From the NCBI RefSeq assembly GCF_031199965.1, contig NZ_CP133605.1:5437001-5501000 (forward strand): a DNA stretch of 64,000 bases, in the 5' to 3' direction. Both the position numbers and the translations under genes were made by a program. Under the pieces are notes generated by a model. That model had not been told where the DNA came from, searched no databases, and worked only from the letters and a program-made list of their open reading frames with translations. Below, piece by piece: positions 37,575-48,105 of the stretch (the stretch's first letter is position 1; each line of letters opens with the position of its first letter). The stretch is from Paenibacillus sp. D2_2 (GTDB lineage: Bacteria; Bacillota; Bacilli; Paenibacillales; Paenibacillaceae).

Positions 37575-38432
37575 ATGCCAAATTCCTATCCAAAAAGCCG
37601 AATACGCAAAATAGTCCGCCGCTTCGGCCTGGTTCCATTGAGCTCGAACTCGGTCGCTCCCTTTTACCGAAAAAATGCCGTTGTCCAAGTACAGACGAAA
37701 ATCGGAACTTATGCTGTAAAGCCTTTTGTTCGGAGTTCATTACTCCGCTCGAGTACAATGGATCAAATGAAAACAACTGCAAACTATATATAACTCTTGA
37801 TGGATAACGGGTTCAGTAACATGCCTAAATGGCTTACGAGCAATTCCGAAAGGTTGTGGACTCTAAACCAAGGAAGGCCCTTCTACGTAACCCCATGGAT
37901 AAAGGGAAGAAACTTGGAACACCCAGAGGATTACGAAAAACTTGGCCAGGCTCTTGCCTCTTTGCATGTCACATCAAGCCGTTTTCTCTCCAATGATGCC
38001 CCCTTTTATGATCATATTGGATTATGGAAAGGCCATGACCGTCTCTTTCGTAAACGAATGGCGAGAGCAAACCAAACCGATATAAGAACCCGTAGATGGT
38101 ATAAAAAGTTTGGAGAAGGATGTAACCGATTTTCAGATCGGTCCTGGACCAAATTAATAAAACCTGAGATTGTAAACCTCTTAAAGAAGGAAATAATCCA
38201 TCCCGCATTAATACACAACGATATTACTTCATATAACATCATTATTTCAGATGACGGCGGGCTGTTCATCATCGATTGGGACCGTGTAACGGTAGGCTCC
38301 ATCTACGTTAAAATAGCAACTGCTCTCATGAATACGACTCCATTTAATTCCGTTTTTATATATTCCTTGTTAAAAGGGTACGAGGAGCTACATCCTCTAG
38401 ACCCGAATGAACGTAAGTTAATTGAGCTGTAA
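37575..38432 (+). pseudogene. CotS-like spore-coat/aminoglycoside-phosphotransferase-fold kinase, interrupted by a stop
   Basis: The gene has two open parts in the same frame, separated only by TAA at 37791-37793 where the family context (YI-stop-LLMDNGF) suggests an original CAA. Together about 285 residues resemble CotS-type kinases: KFVxPF-like lysine region near residue 50, ALIHNDITSYNIII (catalytic loop) and FIIDWDRVTVG (metal-binding Asp). The usual C-terminal helices are missing or shifted after ERKLIEL. Unlike the other broken genes this is a nonsense change, not an indel, so it may be a true pseudogene. GAGG precedes the ATG. Confidence 0.6.
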
Positions 38433-38549
38433 CAAACGTGACATGTTAGATATTATGGAGCAAACATGGGTTGTCCGATTAAAAGCAATGGAAGTATTAG
38501 ATGCGTGGGCAAATCATTAGAGGAGGGTATGATGCGGAAATCACCTATT

Positions 38550-38586
38550 CCCCTTCTACTTCATCAAAAGCAGAAGGGGGTTTTTT
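38550..38586 (+). terminator. Terminator after the CotS-like gene
   Basis: CCCCTTCT (38550-38557) and AGAAGGGG (38572-38579) form an 8-base-pair stem with a 14-base loop, followed by TTTTTT. Confidence 0.75.
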
Positions 38587-38603
38587 GTCAAATACGTCCC
38601 GTC

Positions 38604-39835
38604 TTATTTATCGGTGCTTACATAACGATCTCTACCCGCACCAAGGCCAAAAATAAAGAGAAGAACGGATGCGCCGACCAGTATCCATAGTGGGAGCGTC
38701 CAACTTCCTGTAATATCATGCAAGTAACCGAACATGGTCGGACCGATTGCGGCAAGTAAATATCCGACTGATTGTGCCATCCCGGACAGTTCTGCTGCTT
38801 GATGGGCACTCTCCGTTCGCAAGCCAAAGAACATCATCGCTAGGCCAAAGAGAAACCGCCACCGATGCCAAGTATGATCATCCATAAAACAATCAAGCCA
38901 GAGCTGCCATATAGCAGGCCAAGTGTTCCAGACAGCAGCAGCCCGAACGTTAAGGTAACTAACAGGCGCTGATTGCGCATACGCCCAGCAATGACCGGAA
39001 CTATGAATGTAAATGGAAGCAGCGCAAGCTGCATCACGGAGAGCAGTAGGCCAGAACGTTCTGCAGGTATACCTTGCTGCTTCAATATCTCAGGTAACCA
39101 GGCGATGATGACATAGAATACCATCGATTGAAGTCCCATGAACATCGTCACTTGCCATGCCAACCCAGAACGCCATAAATTTACATCCTGGTGGCCAGAC
39201 ACCTGGCCTTGCACAGCGACCGATCCAGCAGTACGGCGTTTCAGTTGAGGCAACCAGAACAAAATAGAGATGAAGCTTAAAATGCCCCATACCCCTAGCG
39301 CTCCCTGCCAACCCAACCCCAATCCGACGGCCAGTGGAACACTAATTCCGGAAGCAACAGCTCCGCATAAATTCATAGAAATGGAATACAGACCGGTCAT
39401 CAGACCCATTCGTTGAGGAAACTCCCTCTTAATCAGGCTAGGCAGCAATACGTTACAAACGGCAATAGACAAGCCCAGAATAGCGGTACCTAGATAAAGG
39501 GTAGTCATTCCCGACAATGAACGCAACACAATACCGATCGTCAGAAAAATAACAGAAACCAGTACCATTAGCTCAAACCCTAGCTTGCGCCCTAAACGAG
39601 GTACGAAAGGCGAAAAAATCGCAAAGGCCAGCAAAGGCAATGTAGTGATCATTCCTGCCAAGGTGTTTGATATATGCATATGATCTCGAATAAGTCCTAT
39701 TAATGGACCCACCGAAGTTAAAGGCGCTCGTAAATTAGCGGCTATAAACAGAATTCCAATAATGACTGCCCACGCAGCGGTTTTAGATTCTGATTGAATA
39801 TGCTGCATACGGCTACTTTGATTTGACTTGCTCAT
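38604..39835 (-). CDS. MFS transporter, CynX/NimT family, frame interrupted once
   Basis: Joined across a one-base loss near 38852, the protein has 410 residues and 12 transmembrane helices. The N-terminal ANLRAPLTSVGPLIGLIRDHMHIS and the GFLFGLAMMFFGLRTESAHQAAELSGMAQS block identify the CynX/NimT branch, whose members export or import small anionic or cyanate-like compounds. AGAATGGAGAGG precedes the ATG. It is divergent from an XRE-cupin regulator at 40031, a common pairing where the regulator controls the transporter. Confidence 0.85.
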
Positions 39836-40030
39836 GATGTATCCTCTCCATTCTATATTACAAAAAGAAAATATAATATATAAAATATAATCATTGGCAT
39901 ATTATAATATATATAATTAAAATTTGTCCAGTTAAAAAAGTATAGTATAATTTACTTTACCGCTTTAATTTTAAGCTATGATATACTAATCCTTAATGTT
40001 ATTGTCATTAAAAAGAGGGGACTAAATGCT

Positions 40031-40593
40031 ATGGAAGCCGATGATCCAAAACAAGTGGTATTACAGGTTGGAGCCGTCTTAAAGAAACTTCGCAAAGAGC
40101 GGAATATGAGTATTGGTGATTTAGCGGAGCTGTCAGGCGTTAGCAAGCTGACGCTTGGGAATATTGAACGGGAGAGACGAATCCGACTCTAGGTATGCTA
40201 TGGAAAATTTCAAAAAGCTTGTCCATTCCTCTCATGGCGTTATTCTCATCCGGAAGCAGTGTGAGTCTGTCACGGGCTGGAGAAGGATTAAGGATCGCCG
40301 GGGATGATAAGACTTGGGTCGTGGAACCGATTTTCCAAAATGCAAGCGATGAGGTTGAGATGTGCCGGGCTTATTTGCAGCCCAATAGCACCTACTGCCC
40401 GGAGCAACACCATTTTAATACTACCGAGATTGTCACCGTGATGTCGGGAGAAATTACAATCACCGTTAATGAGGAGCCCTATCACTTGAACCAATATGAT
40501 TCAGTAAGTTTTCGTGCCGACAAAACGCATTCCTACACCAATCATTCCGATGATGTTGTGGTGCTCCATATTATTCTTAAGTATGGGGTATGA
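40031..40593 (+). CDS. XRE-family regulator with C-terminal cupin domain, frame interrupted once
   Basis: Joined across loss of one G near 40171, the protein has 187 residues. The N-terminal HTH reads LKKLRKERNMSIGDLAELSGVSKLTLGNIERGETNPTLGMLWKI; the cupin domain (about 105-180) has QHHFNTTEIVTVMSGEITITVNEEPYHLNQYDSV and ends HSYTNHSDDVVVLHIIL. Such HTH-cupin proteins sense small ligands and control adjacent transporters or metabolic genes; here the divergent MFS gene. Start codon choice is slightly uncertain because GAGGGG lies 15 bases upstream. Confidence 0.85.
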
Positions 40594-40613
40594 CTTTGCG
40601 ACTATTAATATCT

Positions 40614-40795
40614 AGCGGTCAATAATGACCGTTAGAACAAGAAAAAAGCAATTTTGCTCCTCTGACGGACACTTTTGACCCTTAGAAGCAAAAAATGCGA
40701 TTTCCCGCGGCATTTTCTCTTGTAATGGACATAATTGTCCGTTACAAAAATAGAGTGCTCTAAGAATTAGCGCTAACGGTCAATAATGTCCGGAT
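40614..40795. repeat. Cluster of four related palindromes spaced about 50 bases
   Basis: Four imperfect palindromes based on CTAACGGTCAT-ATGTCCGTTAG lie at 40614-40634, 40663-40685, 40721-40746 and 40772-40795, with starts 49, 58 and 51 bases apart. The spacers are A-rich with GC patches and do not repeat exactly. The units vary too much for a CRISPR array and there is no cas gene. They resemble dispersed intergenic palindromes. The whole 40594-40835 holds no gene. Confidence 0.6.
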
Positions 40796-40832
40796 GAGCA
40801 GGAGCATGAGTATGATGTCAACATTTGTGGGT

Positions 40833-40881
40833 ACGCAAAAGGGTTGCCTCCAAGTCAGAAAATCGACTTTCGAGGCAACCC
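40833..40881 (-). terminator. Terminator of the GH2 operon
   Basis: GGGTTGCCTC (40841-40850) and GAGGCAACCC (40872-40881) pair, with an inner AAGTC/GACTT stem, and run into TTTTGCG on the minus strand. Confidence 0.8.
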
Positions 40882-40915
40882 CTTCTAATTTTAGTGCAGA
40901 TCTATGCTACCTCAA

Positions 40916-42723
40916 TCAACTCTCACAAGCGCTTTTGCGTCTTGTCAGGTTAATTTCTCTTATGATGTCCATATCAATTTTCGGCTTGCGGTCCTCGGTC
41001 AACAGACCGTTCACTTCCTGCTGAACGTCCGATACTTGCGTATAGCAATAGCCGCATACATAGTCGAGGTCCTTAATGGCTTCCGTAATCGAGCGGAACC
41101 GCTGGATAAATGCATCATCGGACTCCACTTGATTGCCGTAGCCCCATCCTTCCTCGCTCTTAAAAGCAATACCGCCGAATTCGCTGATCAGAATCGGTTG
41201 GCCACGATACTCATAACCTTGCGCCATTGCATATTTCCAATTGGAGAACGCTATTTTATTGTTGATGACGGCTTCCTTATCCGCATAGCGGCGGCTTAAC
41301 GCTTCACCCGATTCCTCATAATCATGCAAGGTGATAATGTCAGATATCGTATGCTCCCAGCCGTCATTCACAACAACTGGCCGATGTGGATCGATCGACT
41401 TCGTTAAAAAGTAGATCGCTTCAGTGAACTTCTGCTGCTTGGTATCCGTAAATACGTTGGCAATCCCCAGGATTCATTGAACGGTACCCAAGTTACGATG
41501 CAAGGGTGATTGTAGTGCTGCTGCACAATATCAAGCCATTCGCGCGTGAAGCGCTCCACCGCTTCATCATTAAATTCATAAGTTGCAGCAGCCTCCGACC
41601 AGACAAGCAGACCTCTCACATCGCACCAATACAGGAACCGATCATCCTCAATCTTCTGGTGCTTGCGCACGCCGTTATAGCCCATAGCCATAATTTTGTC
41701 GATGTCGTCGAGAAGCGCGGCCTCCGATGGCGGGGTCAAATGGCTGTCCTGCCAATAGCCCTGGTCCAGGATCAGACGCTGATAGATTGGACGATTATTA
41801 AGCAGCACCTTGCCATCCTCAATCGATATTTTGCGTAGTCCAAAGTAAGAATGTACGCGATCCAGGGTCTCTCCGTCCTCCTGAAGCACAAATTCTACCT
41901 CATACAGCTTCGGGTTATCCGGACTCCAGCGTTCAAGCTGCCACTCCAGCTTATCACTCTGGAGATTTACCGTAGCAGCCAGACTCTCGCGATCCACAGC
42001 AAGTGTCCCTTGTTTAATCACCTCATCGTCCATCGTAACAATCGTCGTCAACTGCAGCTGACGTGCCGACAACTCACTCCCATAGGTAGCGCCGCCGAGT
42101 TTATACTCAAAACTTACTGAATTATCATCATAGTTAGGTGTTATTTTCACATGATTCAGATAAGTAGGATTTAAATATTCCAGCCACACCGACTTCCATA
42201 TGCCAGTTGTCTGTACGTACCAGCAGCCAAAGTTATCTTTTCTCCAGCGCTGCTTTCCGCGCGGTTGTGTACAGCTATCGCTGTCCTCCGCCTTAACCAC
42301 AATCAAATTGTCATTGCCTGGATGCAGATAAGGGGTGATATCAAATGAAAAGGCAGAATACCCACCTTCATGTCTTCCTGCAAAATGACCGTTAACCCAT
42401 ACCTTGGCGACATAATCGACTGCTTGAAAGCGCAGCTCCACTCGCCGGGCTAATTGCTCCTCGTCCGCTTCAATCTTCCTTTGATACCATACGTATGGAT
42501 GAAAAGACTCCTCTGCGATCCCGCTTGCCTTCGTCTCATACACAAATGGTACTTGAATTGTGTGCGTAGACGTGAACCCCTTCGGCCATCCTTGCGTCTC
42601 TCCCTCATTCGCATCGTCAAATGCAAAATCCCATGCTCCATTCAAATCCTGCCAATCCTTACGTACGAATTGAGGACGCGGATATTCTTTACGATAGTGA
42701 TCTTTCAATGCCATTATGTTCAC
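40916..42723 (-). CDS. Glycoside hydrolase family 2 (beta-galactosidase/glucuronidase-like), frame interrupted once
   Basis: Joined across one lost base near 41467 (in TGGGG), the protein has about 602 residues and no signal peptide. The N-terminal jelly-roll sugar-binding domain contains DLNGAWDFAFDD and the GGYSAFSFDIT segment. An Ig-like domain follows, then the TIM barrel with acid/base Glu in WVPFNESWG and nucleophile Glu in ILISEFGG. It hydrolyses a beta-linked sugar after import. The exact sugar is unknown; the operon context is a CUT1 importer. It overlaps the acyltransferase gene by 4 bases and is last in the operon. Confidence 0.88.
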
Positions 42724-43757
42724 CTATCCTTATGCTCTATAGTTTTTGAAATTGAAGTTATAGATGTTGATCTCTTCTTCGTAATAATCCAGATTGCGAA
42801 TCCGGCAATCATTAGCAATGCAACTGTCATGATCAGACTGGCCAATAATCCTAGCATGAGTTCACCATGTGTACTGCTTAGTGCAAAGATCAGGATATTG
42901 CTCATGACTAAGAACCACAGTACATTGCGCCCCATTGCGGCGAAGGGTAAGGACAATACAGCATATTGCTCCATCCCTCTGGCCGCCAAATAGTAAACAT
43001 ACAACAGCAGTGCCGATCCGATGATCCACCATACCGAGGGAGGGAACCGCTCCGGCAGAGCATCAGCAGATAGCCATTTCCATACAAACATGGCAGTAGC
43101 AATGCCGGCAGCAGTCAACACCTTCCAGTTCCAGACGACGCGATACTTTGCGAATAGTATTCCGACCAGGTAATACGGGAAGTATTGCAATATTGGAAAA
43201 GAGGCCAAGTCCCTCGTACCCATCAGTGGTGCCAGTTGCGATATATGGATAGCTCCATAGGGCAGCCACGTCGTGGCTAGTAGCAGCACCGCGACGGCAA
43301 TTGCAATCCATTTACGCTCTGCCAGCCAGCGGAGAGGGACAAACAACATCATCCCCGCCACTGTCAGATAGCTAAAGGATATGAGAAACTCCGACCAGCC
43401 TGGCATATCCTGCAGCAGCAAAATGGGTCTAATCGTAGCAAAACCTATCTCCCGTCCATCAACAAACAACCGATATGCCAATCCCGAAATGTAGAAAGCG
43501 ATCAATGTCTTCAGCGCTGCCAAAGCCATACGCGGTGCCGCATTCCGGAACGGCTTGCTGTAATATGCAAGCTCAGATACATAACCGAAGCTGAATACAA
43601 ATCCTGAGAACGTCAACAAGTTAATGGTCTCGATCCAATATGAGCCGTTCGGATACACCAGTGGATCGCTGAAAAACTGCAGGCTATGGCAATAGACCAT
43701 ACCGAGCACCAGCAAACCTTTGAATATGTCGATGGCCTGCTCGCGCTGTCCGCTCAT
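42720..43757 (-). CDS. Membrane acyltransferase-like protein in a sugar ABC operon
   Basis: The 345-residue protein has about ten transmembrane helices and starts REQAIDIFKGLLVLGMVYCHSLQFF, the R-x-x-x-D-x-x-K/R-G-L pattern of the acyltransferase_3/HGSNAT-type (DUF1624-like) families; no catalytic His of the first helix block can be fixed with certainty. It could add or remove acyl groups on imported or surface sugars. It overlaps the permease gene upstream (ATGA) and the GH2 gene downstream by 4 bases each, so it is a true member of the operon. The frame is intact. Confidence 0.65.
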   Translation of the reverse strand: MSGQREQAIDIFKGLLVLGMVYCHSLQFFSDPLVYPNGSYWIETINLLTFSGFVFSFGYVSELAYYSKPFRNAAPRMALAALKTLIAFYISGLAYRLFVDGREIGFATIRPILLLQDMPGWSEFLISFSYLTVAGMMLFVPLRWLAERKWIAIAVAVLLLATTWLPYGAIHISQLAPLMGTRDLASFPILQYFPYYLVGILFAKYRVVWNWKVLTAAGIATAMFVWKWLSADALPERFPPSVWWIIGSALLLYVYYLAARGMEQYAVLSLPFAAMGRNVLWFLVMSNILIFALSSTHGELMLGLLASLIMTVALLMIAGFAIWIITKKRSTSITSISKTIEHKDR

Positions 43758-44559
43758 CCTTTAATCCCCGACAAGCTGATGCCTTTAATAATCTGCCGTT
43801 CGAATACCAGGAACACGACGACGATCGGCAGCGAAGCGACCGTATTGATAACCATCGGCTTGACATAGTCCTCTGTGAACTGATCCATCAAGGTCGGTAT
43901 TCCCATCGGCAGGGTGAACAGATTGTCATCGGTTACTGATAGGAACGGCCAGAGGAAGTTATTCCAAGAACCGATAAAGGTCAGAATCGCCATGGAAGCT
44001 AGTGCCGGCCGGGTTAGCGGCAGCATAATGCGCCGGAAAATTGTGAACGTGCCGCCTCCGTCTATCTGCACGCTTTCCAGCAAATCATTAGGCACCCGTC
44101 GAAGAAGCTTTTTAATACAATAATCGCAATCGGAGAAGCCAACGCCGGAAGAATAAGTCCAAAATAAGAGTTCAGGATACCCATTTCCTTCGCCAATTGA
44201 TAGAGCGGAATCAGAATCGCTTCCCCAGGGATAAGGAGCCCAGACAAGACAAACAAGAAGATAAACGTCTTATAGCGAAAAGGAATCTTCGATAATACGA
44301 AGCCAGCCATGGCAGCAATGATGACCGTAAACAGAGTGACTAACGCTGCCACGAATAGACTATTCCAGGACCAGAGCACCAGCTTCGTATCCATGATGAC
44401 CTCGTTGTATACCGCTAATGAATAGGGCGGCGTGAACCAATCGACCACCGAAGTGATCTTCATGCCTTCTTTTTTGATAGAGACCACGAGCATCCATACC
44501 AGCGGAATCAGGAAAAAGGCGGCGAAGGCCAGCGAGATGATGCGGTATAGCCATTTCAT
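43754..44559 (-). CDS. Carbohydrate ABC transporter permease (MalG-like), frame interrupted once
   Basis: Joined across loss of one G near 44096, it is a 268-residue CUT1 permease with six transmembrane helices. The EAA loop reads NDLLESVQIDGGGTFTIFRRIMLP and the end is KGISLSGIKG, as in MalG-type permeases. AAGGAGG precedes the ATG. It overlaps the acyltransferase gene by 4 bases and follows its partner permease after 3 bases. Confidence 0.9.
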
Positions 44560-44562
44560 AGG

Positions 44563-45450
44563 TCAATTCGCCTCCTTCCGATTATTCATCCAATACTGCA
44601 CCGCCGACATTGCTAGCAGAATAAAGAACAACACATAAGACATCGCCGCTGCGTAGCCCAGGTCATTATGCCGGAATCCCGTCTGCCAGATGTATTGAAT
44701 GACCGACCGTGTCTTATCCAGCGGTCCGCCGCCGGTCATGATATAAATCTGCATAAAGACCTTAAAGGAAGCGATAATCTGCAGCATAATGATCGTACGC
44801 GTAATCGGTCCGAGCAGCGGAAGGGTAATGCGCCAGAAAACCTGATTGTCGTTCGCTCCGTCAAGCCGAGCCGCTTCGTAGATATCATCTGAGATATCCT
44901 GCAGAGCGGACAGATACAAGATGAAGTTGAACCCCACCGTCCACCACAGCGTCAGGACCGAGATCGCCACCCAAGATAAATTCAGCTCGTTCAGCCAGAA
45001 TATCTCCTTGCCTTCCGGTAGCAGCCGCACCAAATGGAGGACGGAATTCAGAAATCCGGTATAGGGCTGAAAAATAAACAGTCCCAGATAAGAAGCAACC
45101 GCTACAGACAATACACTCGGCAGGAAAAAGGCACTGCGGTATAGTCGTTGTAGCCTGGAATTGCGATTGGCAATCAAGGCCAGGATAATCGCCAGTACGA
45201 CCATCGTCGGTGTCGTAAAAATAACGAACTGGAAGGCGTGCCATACCGAAGCCCAGAAATCCTGATCATGCCACAGCTTCTCGTAGTTGCCGAAGCCGAG
45301 ATACTCCATCTTTCTGATCAGCGTCCATTTGTAGAAGCTCATTCCTACGCCCTTGATCATCGGCCAGATCGTAAACAGAAAGTAAACGATGAGGAAGGGG
45401 AGCAAGAAGAGGAGCGCATGTAGGTCCGCCTTCATTTTGCTCATTTTCAT
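44563..45450 (-). CDS. Sugar ABC transporter permease (MalF-like)
   Basis: The intact 295-residue CUT1 permease has LLFLLPFLIVYFLFTIWPMIKG at the N terminus and an EAA loop DDIYEAARLDGANDNQVFWRITLPLLGP. It is the first of the two permeases of this importer and lies 18 bases after the binding-protein stop. No ATPase gene is in the operon, so a shared MsmX-like ATPase is probable. Confidence 0.92.
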   Translation of the reverse strand: MKMSKMKADLHALLFLLPFLIVYFLFTIWPMIKGVGMSFYKWTLIRKMEYLGFGNYEKLWHDQDFWASVWHAFQFVIFTTPTMVVLAIILALIANRNSRLQRLYRSAFFLPSVLSVAVASYLGLFIFQPYTGFLNSVLHLVRLLPEGKEIFWLNELNLSWVAISVLTLWWTVGFNFILYLSALQDISDDIYEAARLDGANDNQVFWRITLPLLGPITRTIIMLQIIASFKVFMQIYIMTGGGPLDKTRSVIQYIWQTGFRHNDLGYAAAMSYVLFFILLAMSAVQYWMNNRKEAN

Positions 45451-45468
45451 TGCGTTTACCCCTCTGCT

Positions 45469-46750
45469 CTATTTATCAAGTACTTTCTGAATCTCCGTCT
45501 GCATCTGAGCGATGGCATCCTCCGCCGACATTTTGTTAGCCCAAATTTCATTTAAATATTTAAACATCGCCATATCGCGGATCTGCCAATTCTTCGTGGA
45601 AGGCTTGTTGAATTTAACGGTATCGGCCACAGCCGCGTAATCGCTACGATAAGGCATTTCCTTGTATTCAGGCTTGTCGAGAACCGATGGCTTGGATGGA
45701 ATATGCCCCGCTTTGGCCCAGATTTGGCCATTATCAGCGAGCCAGTTGGCAAAGGTAATCGCAGCCTCGCGCTTCGCCTTATCCTCTTTCTTCGCGACCG
45801 GCAGAATGATCGTATGGGAATCTCCCCACGTCAGCCGGCTTGTCGAACAACTGCGGAATCGGCATAGCTCCGAACTCCAGCCCTTCTGTCGCCTCCCACG
45901 TACCTGTAGCCCATACGCCAGTCATCATAATAGCCGCGGTACCGCTCTGGAAATTTTTATAGAAGTCAGGGTCATTCTCCTTAATATATTTTTTGAGATA
46001 GAGATCTTGGATGTATTTCGCAGCTTGAACTGCTTTGGCTTGATCGACCTGAGCTTTGCTCAAATCATCGGAGATAACGTCATTGCCGCCAAGCTGTGCG
46101 TATAAAGCCCACCAAAGCCGGAATGGATCATCATTGTTAGGTGAGAGCGCAAAAGGAGTAATATTGTTCGGCAGTTTCTCTTTTAACGTCTGGAGGAAGG
46201 ATACAAAACCGTCGGCCCCGGGTTCTATGGTTGGCTTGCCGTCCGAACCAAGCAGTCCAGCCTGAGTTAACAGTTTCTTGTTGTAGTACATAATAAAGGG
46301 GTGAGTATCGATGGGTACGGCATAATGAACGCCATCTACCACGGTTGCGGAGAGAAGATTCTGGTTGAAAGAGTTCCAATCTACACCTGCTGTGGAAGCA
46401 ACGTCATCAAGCCCGCTTACAACACCTTGGTCGATTAGATCGGGGAGTCTGGAAGTATGGGAAATGCCTATGTCAGGGCCATTGCCATTGCCAACTGCTG
46501 TAATGAGCTTGGTGTAGTATTCGCCCCATTCCAGCTTCGTATTTTTGATCTGTATATCTGGATGCTCTTTATTGAATAAATCAATCATGGCCTGCATGTT
46601 GTCGCCGTCTCCGCCAGAGAACAGCGTCCAGAAAGACAATGTAACCTTCTTGCCACTTGAGCCTCCGTCCTGCTTGCTTCCACCACAGGCGCTGAGAACC
46701 AAGCTACTGATCAATACCAGCAATACCAACGTCACTAACGATTTCTTCAT
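45469..46750 (-). CDS. Sugar-binding lipoprotein of the GH2 operon, frame interrupted once
   Basis: A lipobox LVLSACGGS gives an acylated Cys near residue 21, followed by a family-1 sugar-binding fold (VTLSFWTLFSGGDGDNMQAMIDLFNKEHPDIQ). The frame shifts near 45835; one extra or two missing bases restore TWGDSHTIILPVAKKEDKAKREAAITFANWLAD and the C-terminal helix EIQKVLDK, in total about 426 residues. It is the first gene of the operon and is preceded by a consensus sigma-A promoter with an overlapping cre site. Confidence 0.88.
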
Positions 46751-46792
46751 AGTCTTCCTCCCCTTTTAAATAGAAATTTGTCGATAAAAGAT

Positions 46793-46805
46793 ACAAAATA
46801 TTTGT
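46793..46805. promoter_or_regulatory. Palindrome ACAAAATATTTGT, candidate operator
   Basis: ACAAA-ATA-TTTGT is a perfect palindrome of 5-base arms and lies about 25-35 bases downstream of the predicted transcription start, where a repressor would block elongation. The adjacent ArsR-type regulator is a candidate. A related half ATACAAATAT lies at 46811-46819. Confidence 0.35.
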
Positions 46806-46835
46806 TTTGATACAAATATCATGTATTTTTATTTG

Positions 46836-46864
46836 ATTATAGGGCCCGTTTATTTAGTTGTCAA
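46836..46864 (-). promoter_or_regulatory. Consensus sigma-A promoter of the GH2 sugar operon
   Basis: On the minus strand TTGACA (46859-46864) and TATAAT (46836-46841) match the consensus at every position with a 17-base spacer. It drives the binding-protein, permeases, acyltransferase and GH2 genes. Confidence 0.85.
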
Positions 46865-46872
46865 CGCTTTCA
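46859..46872 (-). promoter_or_regulatory. cre (CcpA) site overlapping the -35 element
   Basis: TGAAAGCGTTGACA on the minus strand matches all defined positions of TGWAANCGNTNWCA. Because it covers the -35 hexamer, CcpA would compete with RNA polymerase, giving strong catabolite repression of the operon. Confidence 0.8.
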
Positions 46873-46898
46873 TCTAATTTTATTGTAATTAATACATG

Positions 46899-46937
46899 TA
46901 AAAAAGCATTAGTTACAATAATTTGGTAACTAATGCT
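46899..46937 (-). terminator. Terminator of the ArsR-type regulator gene
   Basis: AGCATTAGTTAC (46905-46916) and GTAACTAATGCT (46926-46937) pair perfectly over 12 bases and run into six T on the minus strand. It separates the regulator from the promoter of the sugar operon. Confidence 0.88.
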
Positions 46938-46960
46938 AGTCTCTATAAAATCTATTTATT

Positions 46961-47903
46961 TCAGTAGCATGTGTAATGGACCTTCATAATAATATCCTGC
47001 TCGTAATCGCCAAAATGCCGGCCGAACAGATTGACTCCGCCTTTATGCACCGCATCCGACTTCACACCAATGCGCAGCTTAACGCTAGGCTTCTGCTCTA
47101 GCTTCAAGTCTGATAGCGCTACATCCGATACCTTATTCATATCCAACGTTGTGCGCTCGCTATCAACCCGCCACGTCTTCAGCAGACCGTACTGCGTCGT
47201 CGTCTGTTTGCTCCACCAGGCCGGACTGAGTCTGCCTCTCCGATCACCGAAATCCCCAGGACTCGTCCACATCCCGATCTCTACATCATTCACCCATACC
47301 GATATGTTTGACGGCCAGTCATTATCAAAATTAGGCGCTTCCGAGCACAGTTCCATTGAGAACTCTATCGCATCAATTCGCGCGTTCTGTGGGATTTCCA
47401 GCGGCATAAGGTACTCCACATAGCCTTTGCGGAACCAAATAATGCCCGCCCCCACATGGTTCGGGTGATAGAAGCTTGCCGGTTCATCTTCCTTAATGAT
47501 CATCGCCTCAGCGTTTGCCATACCGCAGGTAGGATATACCTCGCAGTCGCTGTACTGGCCGATTGGCATTTCTATCTCATACACCTGTTGCCCATCATCA
47601 GGTCCGCGTACAACTGTATTCAGCATGATATGAACATCATCATAAGTTCGCGTACATACCTTCATCGCCCCGCGCACAGCGGGTAGCAACTCCGAATGAA
47701 TCAATTCCGCCGACTCGAGTATCCGAACATTATTGGCCACCGTAGAGACCTGGCAGAGACAACTCCTCAGCAATAGCTATTACATTCATGCTCTTGGAAG
47801 ACAGTAGACGCAATATATCAACCCGCGCTCTTGTGGATAGCGCATGAGCAACCCGGACAAGCTTATCCGGCTCATCAATTCCAACCTCGAACAACGCTGT
47901 CAC
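46961..47903 (-). CDS. ArsR-type regulator with long C-terminal domain, frame interrupted once
   Basis: Joined across a shift near 47750 (one extra G, LPVSTVANN restored), the protein has about 313 residues. The N-terminal winged helix reads KLVRVAHALSTRARVDILRLLSSKSMNVIAIAEELSLPVSTVANNVRILESAELI. The C-terminal 200 residues are beta-rich with WFRKGYVEYLMPLEIPQNARIDAIEFSMELC and resemble the sugar-responsive domain of Paenibacillus ArsR-type regulators beside carbohydrate operons. It probably represses the CUT1/GH2 operon downstream. Start GTG at 47903; ribosome site is weak. Confidence 0.75.
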
Positions 47904-48105
47904 CTACCATTCTATTTTATATATAGGCATTATCTATTATAGGCGATATTTTTGGAACAAATCAATATTTATGGAATTAATCTTGACCAATGATCCGATC
48001 ATTCTAATTAGTTGGCTAAGTAAGCATGTAGAAAATGTTGACATTTATATTGGGGACAACTAAGCTATTTGAAAAATAAATAGGATAGCTAGTGGGAGGG
48101 AAGTA

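Noticed and set aside
38466..38690. Plus-strand frame downstream of the CotS-like gene
   Set aside because: It runs through a strong terminator and into the 3' end of the MFS gene; no family match or conserved motif.
40614..40795. Regularly spaced repeats resembling a CRISPR array
   Set aside because: Only four diverged palindromes, spacing uneven, spacers short and AT-rich, no cas genes.
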